A stretch of 64,000 bases of DNA, from positions 248,001 through 312,000 of the forward strand of contig NZ_VHKL01000008.1 of the NCBI RefSeq assembly GCF_007474605.1. Direction: 5' to 3'. The notes below the pieces were generated by a model. That model was given only the letters and a program-made list of their open reading frames with translations. It was not told the DNA's origin and did not search any database. The stretch is from Rhodoligotrophos appendicifer. GTDB lineage: Bacteria > Pseudomonadota > Alphaproteobacteria > Rhizobiales > Im1. How positions within the stretch are numbered: the first letter of the stretch is position 1; every line of letters begins with the position of its first letter. A program made the translations under genes and the position numbers. Below, in pieces: positions 56,310-63,328 of the stretch.

Positions 56310-57347
56310 CTAGCCCGCCCTCGATCCGTCCATCAGCATCGCCACCGCGGCTGCGGGCGCGCAAGCGCTTGCCCATTGTTTGTGTTGCTCCTCGCAGACC
56401 ACCAAGTCTCCAAACTGAACGAATTGCACTCCCAGAGCGGAACTCAGGCGTCGCACTACAGGAAGTCCAATTCCAGCACCCACAATAGGTCCTTCTTGCG
56501 CCTCACCGAATCTCGAACGGCTCAGAGCGGCGGCGTCAACGAGCATTCGCAACTGACTTTCAGCGAACCATAAAGCAAGATCTCTGGCCTGTAGTTCAGT
56601 TAGATCCGAAGCATCCCTACCTATCATTCTCGAAAGCCGCTGAACAGAAGCAGAGATACTCTTTTCTCTGTTGTCCGCTGTTTGATGTTGGTCCACGGCC
56701 TCATCAAGTTGTCCCAATATTCTATAAATATCCGAAGTTGTTGCAAAATGCTCGTTCATCAAAGCGGTCCACTGCCCGGCAAACGGCGCCTTCTGGCAAA
56801 TTGACATCAGAAAGCTTCTTGTAAAGCCCGTATAAACTAGCTCACCACTGGTCAAACGGTCGGCATCTGTATAGCCATTGTTCATACACTGACCACCCAT
56901 AACGGTTATCAGATCAGTAGTCGTGGATCCCATGTCGACGAACAATGCACGTGGAATTTTTTTTGCTACATAACTTGCGCTTGCATGCCAATTTGCGGAG
57001 GCTATCTCATGCACGCATCTTCTCGCAGAAGAGGCATCAACAAACCCCGCCGGTCCCGCATAGAATTTCGTATTCTCTCTTCCCATTAAAGAGGCCAATA
57101 TCTCTGATAACTGAACGACTCCCTCCGCCCGGCTGGGAAATATGTCAGATAGCTCTCCCGTCATCGTGATAACATTGACATCTGACGAGCCAATTAGTTT
57201 CCTGGCACTTTCCAACGCTCGATCAAGCTGCTCCAGGCCCTTCCACAAGGGGCAAAGAATTTGTACGACTTCCCGCACAACTCCATTCTCGACGCGTGCA
57301 GCCTTGACATGCGCACCTCCAACGTCCCATCCAATTATGGTCACCAT
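56310..57347 (-). CDS. H4MPT-linked C1 pathway protein of the hydantoinase/oxoprolinase fold (MfnF-like)
   Basis: A 345-residue actin-fold-like protein. IIGWDVGGAHVKAARV at the start and RALFVDMGSTTTDLITVMGGQ are nucleotide/phosphate motifs. PIVGAGIGLPVVRRL lies in the C-terminal part. It matches the H4MPT-linked C1 transfer protein family, whose archaeal member MfnF joins the tyramine and furan halves of methanofuran. The methylofuran role is inferred. The ATG at 57347 is preferred, because the longer frame to 57389 crosses the divergent gene's start. Only 31 bases separate it from the HisA-like gene. Confidence 0.85.
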   Translation of the reverse strand: MVTIIGWDVGGAHVKAARVENGVVREVVQILCPLWKGLEQLDRALESARKLIGSSDVNVITMTGELSDIFPSRAEGVVQLSEILASLMGRENTKFYAGPAGFVDASSARRCVHEIASANWHASASYVAKKIPRALFVDMGSTTTDLITVMGGQCMNNGYTDADRLTSGELVYTGFTRSFLMSICQKAPFAGQWTALMNEHFATTSDIYRILGQLDEAVDQHQTADNREKSISASVQRLSRMIGRDASDLTELQARDLALWFAESQLRMLVDAAALSRSRFGEAQEGPIVGAGIGLPVVRRLSSALGVQFVQFGDLVVCEEQHKQWASACAPAAAVAMLMDGSRAG

Positions 57348-57378
57348 CTCTCCGACACTCGTTCGTTTCGATCCGGCA

Positions 57379-58080
57379 ATGAAGATCATCCCCGTCGTCG
57401 ATTTAAAAAACTCTCTGGTCGTGCATGCACGGCGCGGCGACCGTGGCCATTACCGGCCGATTGGGAGCCGACTTAGCGCCTCTGCAAAACCTTTGGATGT
57501 TATTGCTGGGCTACTGGGCTTCTATCCATTCAAAGAGATATACATTGCCGATCTGGATGCCATTACCACCCAGGGGCAAAACGATGAGGAGATAAGAGAA
57601 ATTCTTCTTCATCATCCCGATTTGGAGGTCTGGCTCGACCAAGGCCCAAGGCACATAATCGACGGACCGCCACCTCCACCTGCCCCTCGCTTACGAAATA
57701 TATTTGCGAGCGAGAGCATGAATGACTGCCATGATTTTAGGCGAGTTAGCAGCAGTCGGGGGTCAATTCTATCATTAGATTTTATTGGAGATAAATTTTT
57801 GGGTCCGGAAGGATTACTGGAGGACGAATCTTGGTGGCCTAACACGGTAATTGTAATGTCTCTCTCTCTCGTGGGAAGCGGAATGGGCCCTGATTTCGGC
57901 CGCCTCGACTCCATACTTGAGAGAGCCGGCAATCGAAATATCGTTGCCGCAGGCGGCGTCCGACATCAACTAGACCTCAAACTCTTGGCTGAACGCGGAA
58001 TTTCAGGAGTCCTTATGGCGACGGCCATTCATGAGGGAACAATCACAAGCGAAGAGTTACAAGCAGTAAGCGAGAGATAA
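57379..58080 (+). CDS. HisA/HisF-related protein of the C1 island
   Basis: A 233-residue TIM-barrel protein of the HisA-related family seen in methanogens and H4MPT methylotrophs. D8 (IPVVDLKN) and D131-like SLDF match the HisA acid/base pair. AAGGVRHQLDLKLLAERGISGVLMATAIHEG gives the C-terminal phosphate-binding loops. A proline run (GPPPPPAP) interrupts the barrel near residue 95. It is not needed for histidine synthesis in these islands; a sugar-phosphate isomerisation in cofactor assembly is a guess. The start ATG is 57379. Confidence 0.8.
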   Translation: MKIIPVVDLKNSLVVHARRGDRGHYRPIGSRLSASAKPLDVIAGLLGFYPFKEIYIADLDAITTQGQNDEEIREILLHHPDLEVWLDQGPRHIIDGPPPPPAPRLRNIFASESMNDCHDFRRVSSSRGSILSLDFIGDKFLGPEGLLEDESWWPNTVIVMSLSLVGSGMGPDFGRLDSILERAGNRNIVAAGGVRHQLDLKLLAERGISGVLMATAIHEGTITSEELQAVSER

Positions 58081-58120
58081 TCACGATCTCGATCCGCATC
58101 GAACATTTGCTAAGTGCGGG

Positions 58121-58474
58121 TTAGAAGCACCGCACCTCAGCTTCTGCCTGACTTCTGCGCAGATTATCTATGGCAGCTTTTGCAGGCTCGCTTGACCTGA
58201 ACAGAACGCCCTTTTCTCCCGAAATCTGCCCCATCTGCAGAAAAGTTTCGGCGCTAACATATTGCTCATAACTTAAAAGGGAGGCGATTATGTCGATTGA
58301 ACAGGAGCATTTTTCGAGCATTTGTATATTTTCGCCGTTTGCCTTCATACATGCAAAAACGTAATCAGCGCGCGCAGCCGTTGGGTAATCGTTCAATGTT
58401 GCGCCGAGGCCAGGAACACCAGGAAGCGCAACCAGTATGGCGCAACACAAAGATCGCAGTGAACTTATTCCCAT
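58121..58474 (-). CDS. small cysteine-containing exported protein next to pqqE
   Basis: A 117-residue exported protein. A signal-like start (LRSLCCAILVALPGVPGLGA) is followed by ADYVFACMKANGENIQMLEKCSCSIDIIASLLSYEQYVSAETFLQMGQ and the ending LRRSQAEAEVRCF. The four mature cysteines (FAC, EKCSC, RCF) recall a conserved protein I know by its YVFAC and CSCSID blocks near xox/pqq genes, function unknown. The ATG at 58474 is two bases after the pqqE stop, so it is probably co-translated with the pqq operon. Confidence 0.72.
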   Translation of the reverse strand: MGISSLRSLCCAILVALPGVPGLGATLNDYPTAARADYVFACMKANGENIQMLEKCSCSIDIIASLLSYEQYVSAETFLQMGQISGEKGVLFRSSEPAKAAIDNLRRSQAEAEVRCF

Positions 58475-58476
58475 GC

Positions 58477-59595
58477 TCAAGCCTCAGATTCTTTTATCTT
58501 CTTAGCAAATTCGCGATACTGATAATCGAGAGTCGATGCAACAGAATCACTCTCTGCGAGGGCGACAAGCGTCGGGTTGAACTTGGAAAGATGACATGCG
58601 GGATCAGCCTCTCTAGCGGATCCCGTAATTGATAAAGCTTGGCAACGGCAGCCACCCCAGTCAATTTCGCGCCTTGCGCAGGTTGAACATGGCTCACGCA
58701 TCCAGCCTGTTCCGCGGAAGGCTGAAAAGGCAGGAGATCGCTCCCAAATGTCAGACAGCGGATAGTCAATCACACTCCAAAATTCTAACTCCTTGATTGT
58801 TTCTGCAGCGTGACATGGCAAGACCTTGCCCACAGGCGTGACATTCAGAGACTGCCGTCCCCACCCCCCCATACAAGGCTTTGGGTACCTGGCATAATAA
58901 TCAGGGACGACTGCATCAATAACGATAACGCCCTTGTACTCAGCCCGCAGGCGTTCAACGACTTGAACGGCCTCAATGGTCTGCTCCCTTGTTGGCATCA
59001 AGGCATCTCGATTTTTCAGTGCCCATCCATAATATTGCGCATGAGCAATCTCTATGCGCCTCGCCCCAAGCGAAACAGCTAAACCAACAAACTCCTCAAT
59101 TTTATCTATGTTACGCCTATGAATTACTGTATTTATAGTGAGTGGCAATTCAAGATCTATGACGCCCTTGGCGAAACCAAGCTTTTGATGATGGGATCCC
59201 TTGAGACCACTAATTACGTCGGCAACCTCATCTCTCGTGTCCTGCATTGATAACTGAACATGATCTAAGCCAGCCATTGCCAAAGCTTCTAATTTAACAA
59301 TGTCAACGGAAATCCCTGATGTGATCAAATTAGTATAAAGGCCTACTGCATGGCAATGGGCGACGATTATCTCCAAATCGCTTCTTGATGTGGGCTCTCC
59401 ACCCGACAAGTGCACATGAATCACCCCAATTTCCGCCGCTTCTGAGAACACCCTGCACCATGTCTTTGTATCGATTTCCTTACTTCTTCTGTCTAAATCC
59501 AAGGGATTCGAGCAATAGGGACATCTCAGCGGACATCGATGAGTGAGCTCGGCAAGCATTCCTGTAGGAGGCGCCACTGGACTCTTCAATCTCAT
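58477..59595 (-). CDS. pqqE: PQQ biosynthesis radical SAM enzyme PqqE
   Basis: A 372-residue radical SAM enzyme that links Glu and Tyr side chains in PqqA. The SAM cluster is C21-x3-C25-x2-C28 (HRCPLRCPYCSNP). The HVHLSGGEPTSR motif and C-terminal SPASM cysteines (MGGWGRQSLNVTPVGKVLPCHAAETI, CSTCARREIDWGGCRCQA) are present. It acts with PqqD as peptide chaperone. The ATG overlaps pqqD by four bases. It is the fifth gene in pqqABCDE. Confidence 0.96.
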   Translation of the reverse strand: MRLKSPVAPPTGMLAELTHRCPLRCPYCSNPLDLDRRSKEIDTKTWCRVFSEAAEIGVIHVHLSGGEPTSRSDLEIIVAHCHAVGLYTNLITSGISVDIVKLEALAMAGLDHVQLSMQDTRDEVADVISGLKGSHHQKLGFAKGVIDLELPLTINTVIHRRNIDKIEEFVGLAVSLGARRIEIAHAQYYGWALKNRDALMPTREQTIEAVQVVERLRAEYKGVIVIDAVVPDYYARYPKPCMGGWGRQSLNVTPVGKVLPCHAAETIKELEFWSVIDYPLSDIWERSPAFSAFRGTGWMREPCSTCARREIDWGGCRCQALSITGSAREADPACHLSKFNPTLVALAESDSVASTLDYQYREFAKKIKESEA

Positions 59596-59876
59596 AGTTC
59601 CAAAACTCTCTTTTTACTTAAATCTAATAGAAACTCCACAACATCTGTCGAAATCATATCCCGCTCGCAGGAAAACTGCTGCGCCAGTTCCTCGATAATT
59701 GTGTTCAAAGAAGATTTTCCGTCACATCTTTTCAATATTTCAAGAGCGATTGAATCTGGCTTCAGAATTCGCTCTGGCGCCAATAGCACCCAGTTTTCTC
59801 GGATGGCATCATACTTAAGACGCACTCCCCTAAGAAGCCTAGGGGTCGCATCTCCAGATATGGACTGATCACTCAT
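59592..59876 (-). CDS. pqqD: PQQ biosynthesis peptide chaperone PqqD
   Basis: A 94-residue PqqD that binds the PqqA peptide and presents it to PqqE. RLLRGVRLKYDAIRENWVLLAPERILKPDSIALEILKRCDG is the characteristic winged-helix-like start. It overlaps pqqC by eight bases and pqqE by four, so the three are translationally coupled. It is a separate protein and not fused to PqqC, unlike in Methylobacterium extorquens. Confidence 0.94.
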   Translation of the reverse strand: MSDQSISGDATPRLLRGVRLKYDAIRENWVLLAPERILKPDSIALEILKRCDGKSSLNTIIEELAQQFSCERDMISTDVVEFLLDLSKKRVLEL

Positions 59877-60609
59877 TGTCTAGTCTTGAATCGAAGGCAC
59901 CTGGAGGAACGAAACCAGGATTCACATACGCATAGTATAGTGCATCCAGTTGAGCCCACAGGACGCTACACTTAAAGTATAGTGCGTTTATAACCGCTTC
60001 TTGCTGATCCGGCCGGCAAGCATTTTCTCTTACATAATTCAGAGCAAAACTTGCATCCCTTGGCGCCTGGACGAGACGCTTCTCGAAATAAGCAAGGGTC
60101 ATTTCAGAAATAAACGGGTAGCTTGCCAGCATTCCAGAGACGCGAGCTTGTATGATGGAGGGGGCAAACATCTCGGTCAGAGAAGACGCAATCGCCTCCA
60201 AGAGACTCTGCTCCTTAACGAAATTCACGTAGGCTTCGACAGCAAACCGGGTGCCGGGCAGAATTCCAGCCGTCGAGCGAACATATTCAGGGTCAAGATC
60301 AAGGCCGGATGTCAGAACCAACCAGCGGGCAATTCCACCATCGCCGTTTTCGACACCATCATGGTCAACAAGGCGCTGCCTCCATTCACGCCTCAACGCC
60401 GGATCGGACATGCGGGCGAGAATCGCAGCGTCCTTGCACGGAATCATCGATTGATAATAATAGCGGTTCAAGGCCCAGGCCCGAACTTGATTTCGATTAA
60501 GCTCCCCCGAATGAAGCAACTTATGAAATGGATGCAAATGATGATACCGGCATTCTCCTATACCCCGGAGCTTTTCTTCAAGTTGATCTGGAGAAAGAAG
60601 TTCTATCAA
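59869..60609 (-). CDS. pqqC: PQQ synthase PqqC
   Basis: A 246-residue haem-oxygenase-fold enzyme for the final ring closure and oxidation of PQQ. RYHHLHPFHKLLHSGELNRNQVRAWALNRYYYQSMIPCKDAAILARM is the signature. LDLDPEYVRSTAGILPGTRFAVEAYVNFVKE and FAPSIIQARVSGMLASYPFI continue it. It overlaps pqqB by four bases. The length and active-site histidines match the family, so it should be functional. Confidence 0.96.
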   Translation of the reverse strand: MIELLSPDQLEEKLRGIGECRYHHLHPFHKLLHSGELNRNQVRAWALNRYYYQSMIPCKDAAILARMSDPALRREWRQRLVDHDGVENGDGGIARWLVLTSGLDLDPEYVRSTAGILPGTRFAVEAYVNFVKEQSLLEAIASSLTEMFAPSIIQARVSGMLASYPFISEMTLAYFEKRLVQAPRDASFALNYVRENACRPDQQEAVINALYFKCSVLWAQLDALYYAYVNPGFVPPGAFDSRLDNE

Positions 60610-61508
60610 AACATTATCTCCATACCATCATAAGATATTTTCCAGCCTTTCATTTCGACATGATTCCGCTCCGGCGACCCATCGATCAGAACTGGATTTG
60701 TATTATTGATATGAGTATAAATTTTTCTCTTTATATCCAAGTCTGACAGTTCGGCGAGAGATCCTGCGACCCCCGAGATTGAGATATGCCCCATCCTCTC
60801 CCCAGTCTTTGTGCCAACACCTTCGATCAACAGCTCCTCGTCGGACCACAAAGTGCCATCAAATAAAAGAACGTCACTGCCCATTAATCTGCGTTTGAGT
60901 TCAGAGGGTACGGCAGCACAACCAGGAATGTAATGTGCAGTCCTTCCTCTCACGGAAAGCCTGACGCCAACCGTTGCCTCCACTCTGGAGGCACTCTTAT
61001 GTCTTTCTTCGTAAAGCGGAACCTTACCTGGAACTTCAAACAGTTCAAAAGCCAAGTCACCAGGGAGGCTTACTTCCTTTCCCAGACGGACAGGCACCCT
61101 CGTCACAAGTGAAGAACTCAACGCCGAGAACATTGAGTTCTCGGCGAGTGACTTTAGAATTCTTGAAGTCGCGTAGATTTCAAAGGCCTGGAGTTCGCGC
61201 ATACTTAGCAGACCCACTGTGTGATCAATGTCACCGTTCGTTAGAACGACGGCCGATATGGGCGAATGTCTAAGTCCTGTAACCGGCCGCAAAAAAGGTG
61301 AACGAAGAACCTGCGCACGAAGATCCGGGGAGCAATTAAGTAAGAGCCAATTCTCCCCGTCACCAGTCACGGCAATTGAAGACTGAGTTCGCTCAATAAC
61401 TCGCGGGTCGCCTGCCCAGTACAGGGAACAGACGGTGCAACGACAGTTCCATTGCGGAGATCCACCGCCCGCCGCAGAACCGAGGATTACAATACGAGAC
61501 CGGGACAC
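60606..61508 (-). CDS. pqqB: PQQ biosynthesis hydroxylase-type protein PqqB
   Basis: A 300-residue metallo-beta-lactamase-fold protein. RIVILGSAAGGGSPQWNCRCTVC and AVVLTNGDIDHTVGLLSMRE (metal ligands in NGDIDH) are family markers, and TYTHIN-like YTHINNTNP lies near the end. It hydroxylates the Glu-Tyr intermediate. The start is GTG 61508: the codon just upstream in frame is a stop (TAG), and no other start is near. This GTG lies in the 3' arm of a nine-base hairpin after pqqA. Confidence 0.95.
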   Translation of the reverse strand: MSRSRIVILGSAAGGGSPQWNCRCTVCSLYWAGDPRVIERTQSSIAVTGDGENWLLLNCSPDLRAQVLRSPFLRPVTGLRHSPISAVVLTNGDIDHTVGLLSMRELQAFEIYATSRILKSLAENSMFSALSSSLVTRVPVRLGKEVSLPGDLAFELFEVPGKVPLYEERHKSASRVEATVGVRLSVRGRTAHYIPGCAAVPSELKRRLMGSDVLLFDGTLWSDEELLIEGVGTKTGERMGHISISGVAGSLAELSDLDIKRKIYTHINNTNPVLIDGSPERNHVEMKGWKISYDGMEIMF

Positions 61509-61521
61509 CTAAGTGTCCCGG
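61500..61521 (-). promoter_or_regulatory. pqqA-pqqB hairpin containing the pqqB start codon
   Basis: CCGGGACAC and GTGTCCCGG pair perfectly around a four-base loop (TTAG on the transcribed strand). The 3' arm begins with the GTG start of pqqB and the 5' arm includes the only GGGA that could serve as its ribosome site. It can both partly terminate transcription after pqqA and block pqqB translation, which suits the need for far more PqqA peptide than enzymes. Confidence 0.7.
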
Positions 61522-61539
61522 CTTACGCTTGTATCTGCC

Positions 61540-61617
61540 TCAGAGTTCGGCTGGAAAGTAATCGTTAATTTCCAAGCCAATGCAGATCTCTTCGATTACA
61601 GGCTTTCTCCAGAACAT
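61540..61617 (-). CDS. pqqA: PQQ precursor peptide PqqA
   Basis: A 25-residue peptide, too short for ordinary gene finding. The sequence EEICIGLEINDYFPAEL holds the required Glu16-x3-Tyr20 pair that becomes PQQ, in the usual EICxGxExxxY context. The ATG at 61617 follows AGGAG. It is first in pqqABCDE, 31 bases before the pqqB start, as in other methylotrophs. Confidence 0.95.
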   Translation of the reverse strand: MFWRKPVIEEICIGLEINDYFPAEL

Positions 61618-61838
61618 GGATCGTCTCCTGTTACGCTAAAGCGTCGCATTGGTGCCCTGCCTATAGGCTAGCATGGCAGGTAGGACGTTGCCAGTTAGAA
61701 GATTGGTGGCGATGACATTGATTGCCAGTCACGTTTCCTTGATGGTTCAGTCAGCCTCAAGTCCAAGTTGCGGAACTGAGACTGGCTCCGAGAGGGCTGT
61801 TTGCAGTTGTCGCATCGCTTTTGAGCACGATCTCAATG
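61618..61838. promoter_or_regulatory. pqqA upstream region
   Basis: 221 bases between pqqA and the end of the SleB-like gene. The perfect palindrome gcctataggc lies at 61659-61668, 42 bases before the pqqA start. A smaller stem acgct-aa-agcgt lies at 61633-61644 next to the ribosome site. These are candidate control sites for the pqq operon. No clear -35/-10 pair can be assigned by eye. Confidence 0.4.
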
Positions 61839-62420
61839 TCAGAATTTCGTTGAGCCCCCCGACACGGGCATGATCAAATCCTCGATGGTTTGAGGCTGTT
61901 CATTTGGATTTTCCTCGGCCGGTGGCCTTAAGTTCCGTCGCTTTTCATAGAAAGCGTTCCCGCCAGCGAGGGCCACGTAGAACATGTTGCTATAGGGATA
62001 ACGAAGTCCTGCGGTATGAAAGAACATTGCCTTGCCGACAGTTTCGTGACGCGCACCTGCGAGTACTTCATTCGCAATGCGCTGCACTTTAGGAAGATCC
62101 GAGGTCCGCATCGACTTTGAGAGTACCCCTTGTGCAAACTGGTTCTTTTGCCCGACCACTCCGCAAATTGTATTCGGGAACGCGGGAGATTTTACTCGGT
62201 TCATTACCACTGTACCGACAGCGAGCATACCATCCTCGCTAGAGCGGTTGGATTCAAAATACACAGCGCGCATCAGACACTCACGCTCATCAGCGACGCT
62301 CGAGTGAACAACCGTGCCCGCCTCGTAGAACGGACGGCCACTGCACGCTGTTATCTGCACTGACACAAGAAGGACCCCCATCAGTTTCCAGCCCAAGGCA
62401 CCACCGGCTCGCAAACGCAC
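61839..62420 (-). CDS. SleB-type cell wall hydrolase lipoprotein
   Basis: A 193-residue hydrolase of the SleB/CwlJ family. The lipoprotein signal ends at ITAC (C26). RECLMRAVYFESNRSSEDGMLAVGTVVMNRV is the diagnostic block with the catalytic Glu. CGVVGQKNQFAQG and KAMFFHTAGLRYPYSN follow. It is a lytic transglycosylase-like enzyme acting on peptidoglycan from the inner leaflet of the outer membrane or periplasm. It is unrelated to the pqq genes downstream, which have their own promoter. Confidence 0.88.
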   Translation of the reverse strand: MRLRAGGALGWKLMGVLLVSVQITACSGRPFYEAGTVVHSSVADERECLMRAVYFESNRSSEDGMLAVGTVVMNRVKSPAFPNTICGVVGQKNQFAQGVLSKSMRTSDLPKVQRIANEVLAGARHETVGKAMFFHTAGLRYPYSNMFYVALAGGNAFYEKRRNLRPPAEENPNEQPQTIEDLIMPVSGGSTKF

Positions 62421-62716
62421 ACCTCAATTTTTACCGCAGCCTTGGTTAAACCGTGAACTTGATTTCTAAAGGCCTAACGAGAGCTAAGAACTGCAAAATT
62501 GATTTGGTACCCGCCCCCCCCCGGAGCCACTCGCCGTTTTTCACCGTGCTTCACAGGGCAGGTTTCCAAAGGCACCATGAATGAGATGATCTGAACTATC
62601 ACTTCCCACAGGCTTCCTTTGACCAAAGGCCGAAATTTTTTAAACTTCGGACTTCGATTTTCGCTTGGCTTGCAGTATAGCCTTCGAAGCGCGGCGGGAA
62701 TGAAGACTGCGCAGTT
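62421..62716. other. AT-rich spacer before tRNA-Leu
   Basis: 296 bases upstream of the SleB-like gene and before tRNA-Leu(CAA). It has a run of ten C at about 62512-62521 and a TTGATTT stretch near 62460. No gene or clear palindrome is seen. A short minus-strand frame here reads antisense through the tRNA and is not a gene. Confidence 0.5.
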
Positions 62717-62801
62717 GCGGGTGTGGTGGAACTGGTAGACGCGCCGGACTCAAAATCCGGTTCCGAAAGGAGTGTCGGTTCGATTCCGACCACCCGCACC
62801 A
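62717..62801 (+). tRNA. tRNA-Leu (CAA anticodon)
   Basis: An 85-base cloverleaf with encoded CCA. The acceptor arms gcgggtg/cacccgc pair. The anticodon stem ccgga/tccgg encloses ctcaaaa, giving the CAA anticodon for UUG codons. A long variable arm (ttccgaaaggagt) and T-loop ggttcgattcc are typical of class II tRNA-Leu. It stands at the right edge of the lower-GC methylotrophy stretch. Confidence 0.96.
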
Positions 62802-63328
62802 GTCCCGTCGGGATATGCCACTACGGGAGCCGGTTGACTCAACGAGAGATGCAGGGATTGGCTATCTCCAGAGTCTGGCCTCGCAAATCATCGGCGGCAG
62901 TGTTTTACCCTCCACGCCCTTGCAATTAAGTCTGACGTTCCCCGACGCGGCAGGGTTTGTCTTCTCAGAAACGCGGTAGGATCCCCTCCCTCCCTGTTAG
63001 TCGATACCGATGGCATGGTGATGCAGTGCCGGTACTGTCGGAAATGCCCAAGACAAAGATAACCGAGGTCGCTGCCATATGATCAGTTTGGGAAGAATTT
63101 GCTGCCTCCGATCCGCGTCTTCCTGGACCATATCAGCTGGGCCACTCTACACACAGGCGTCATAAAGAATTTACAACGGCGAGGACGCCCGGCTGTATCA
63201 ATGTAGCCTTAGAATTTTGTAGCGGTCGCCTCGTTCCCTCGTTACTCCTAACGCCCAACACATTCTTGCCATGATCTTTTGGGGCGGAATGTCTTGGGGT
63301 TCTGGCTCCTGGGGGATCGGGGATAGTA
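62802..63328. other. spacer after tRNA-Leu with no supported gene
   Basis: 527 bases between tRNA-Leu and the aldolase gene. Base composition returns towards the GC-rich norm in places. Short plus-strand frames are broken by stops. No integrase, transposase or repeat can be recognised, and no exact second copy of the tRNA 3' end was seen by eye. It may be a decayed island edge. Confidence 0.45.

Noticed and set aside
61673-61873. A plus-strand frame of 66 codons with a signal-like start divergent from pqqA
   Set aside because: It overlaps the end of the SleB-like gene, has no ribosome site and no recognisable family.
62599-62799. A minus-strand 66-codon frame across the tRNA
   Set aside because: It reads antisense through tRNA-Leu and is a known type of false gene.
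62802-63328. A possible integrase or transposase remnant beside the tRNA
   Set aside because: All frames are short or broken and no catalytic motif or terminal repeat is visible.
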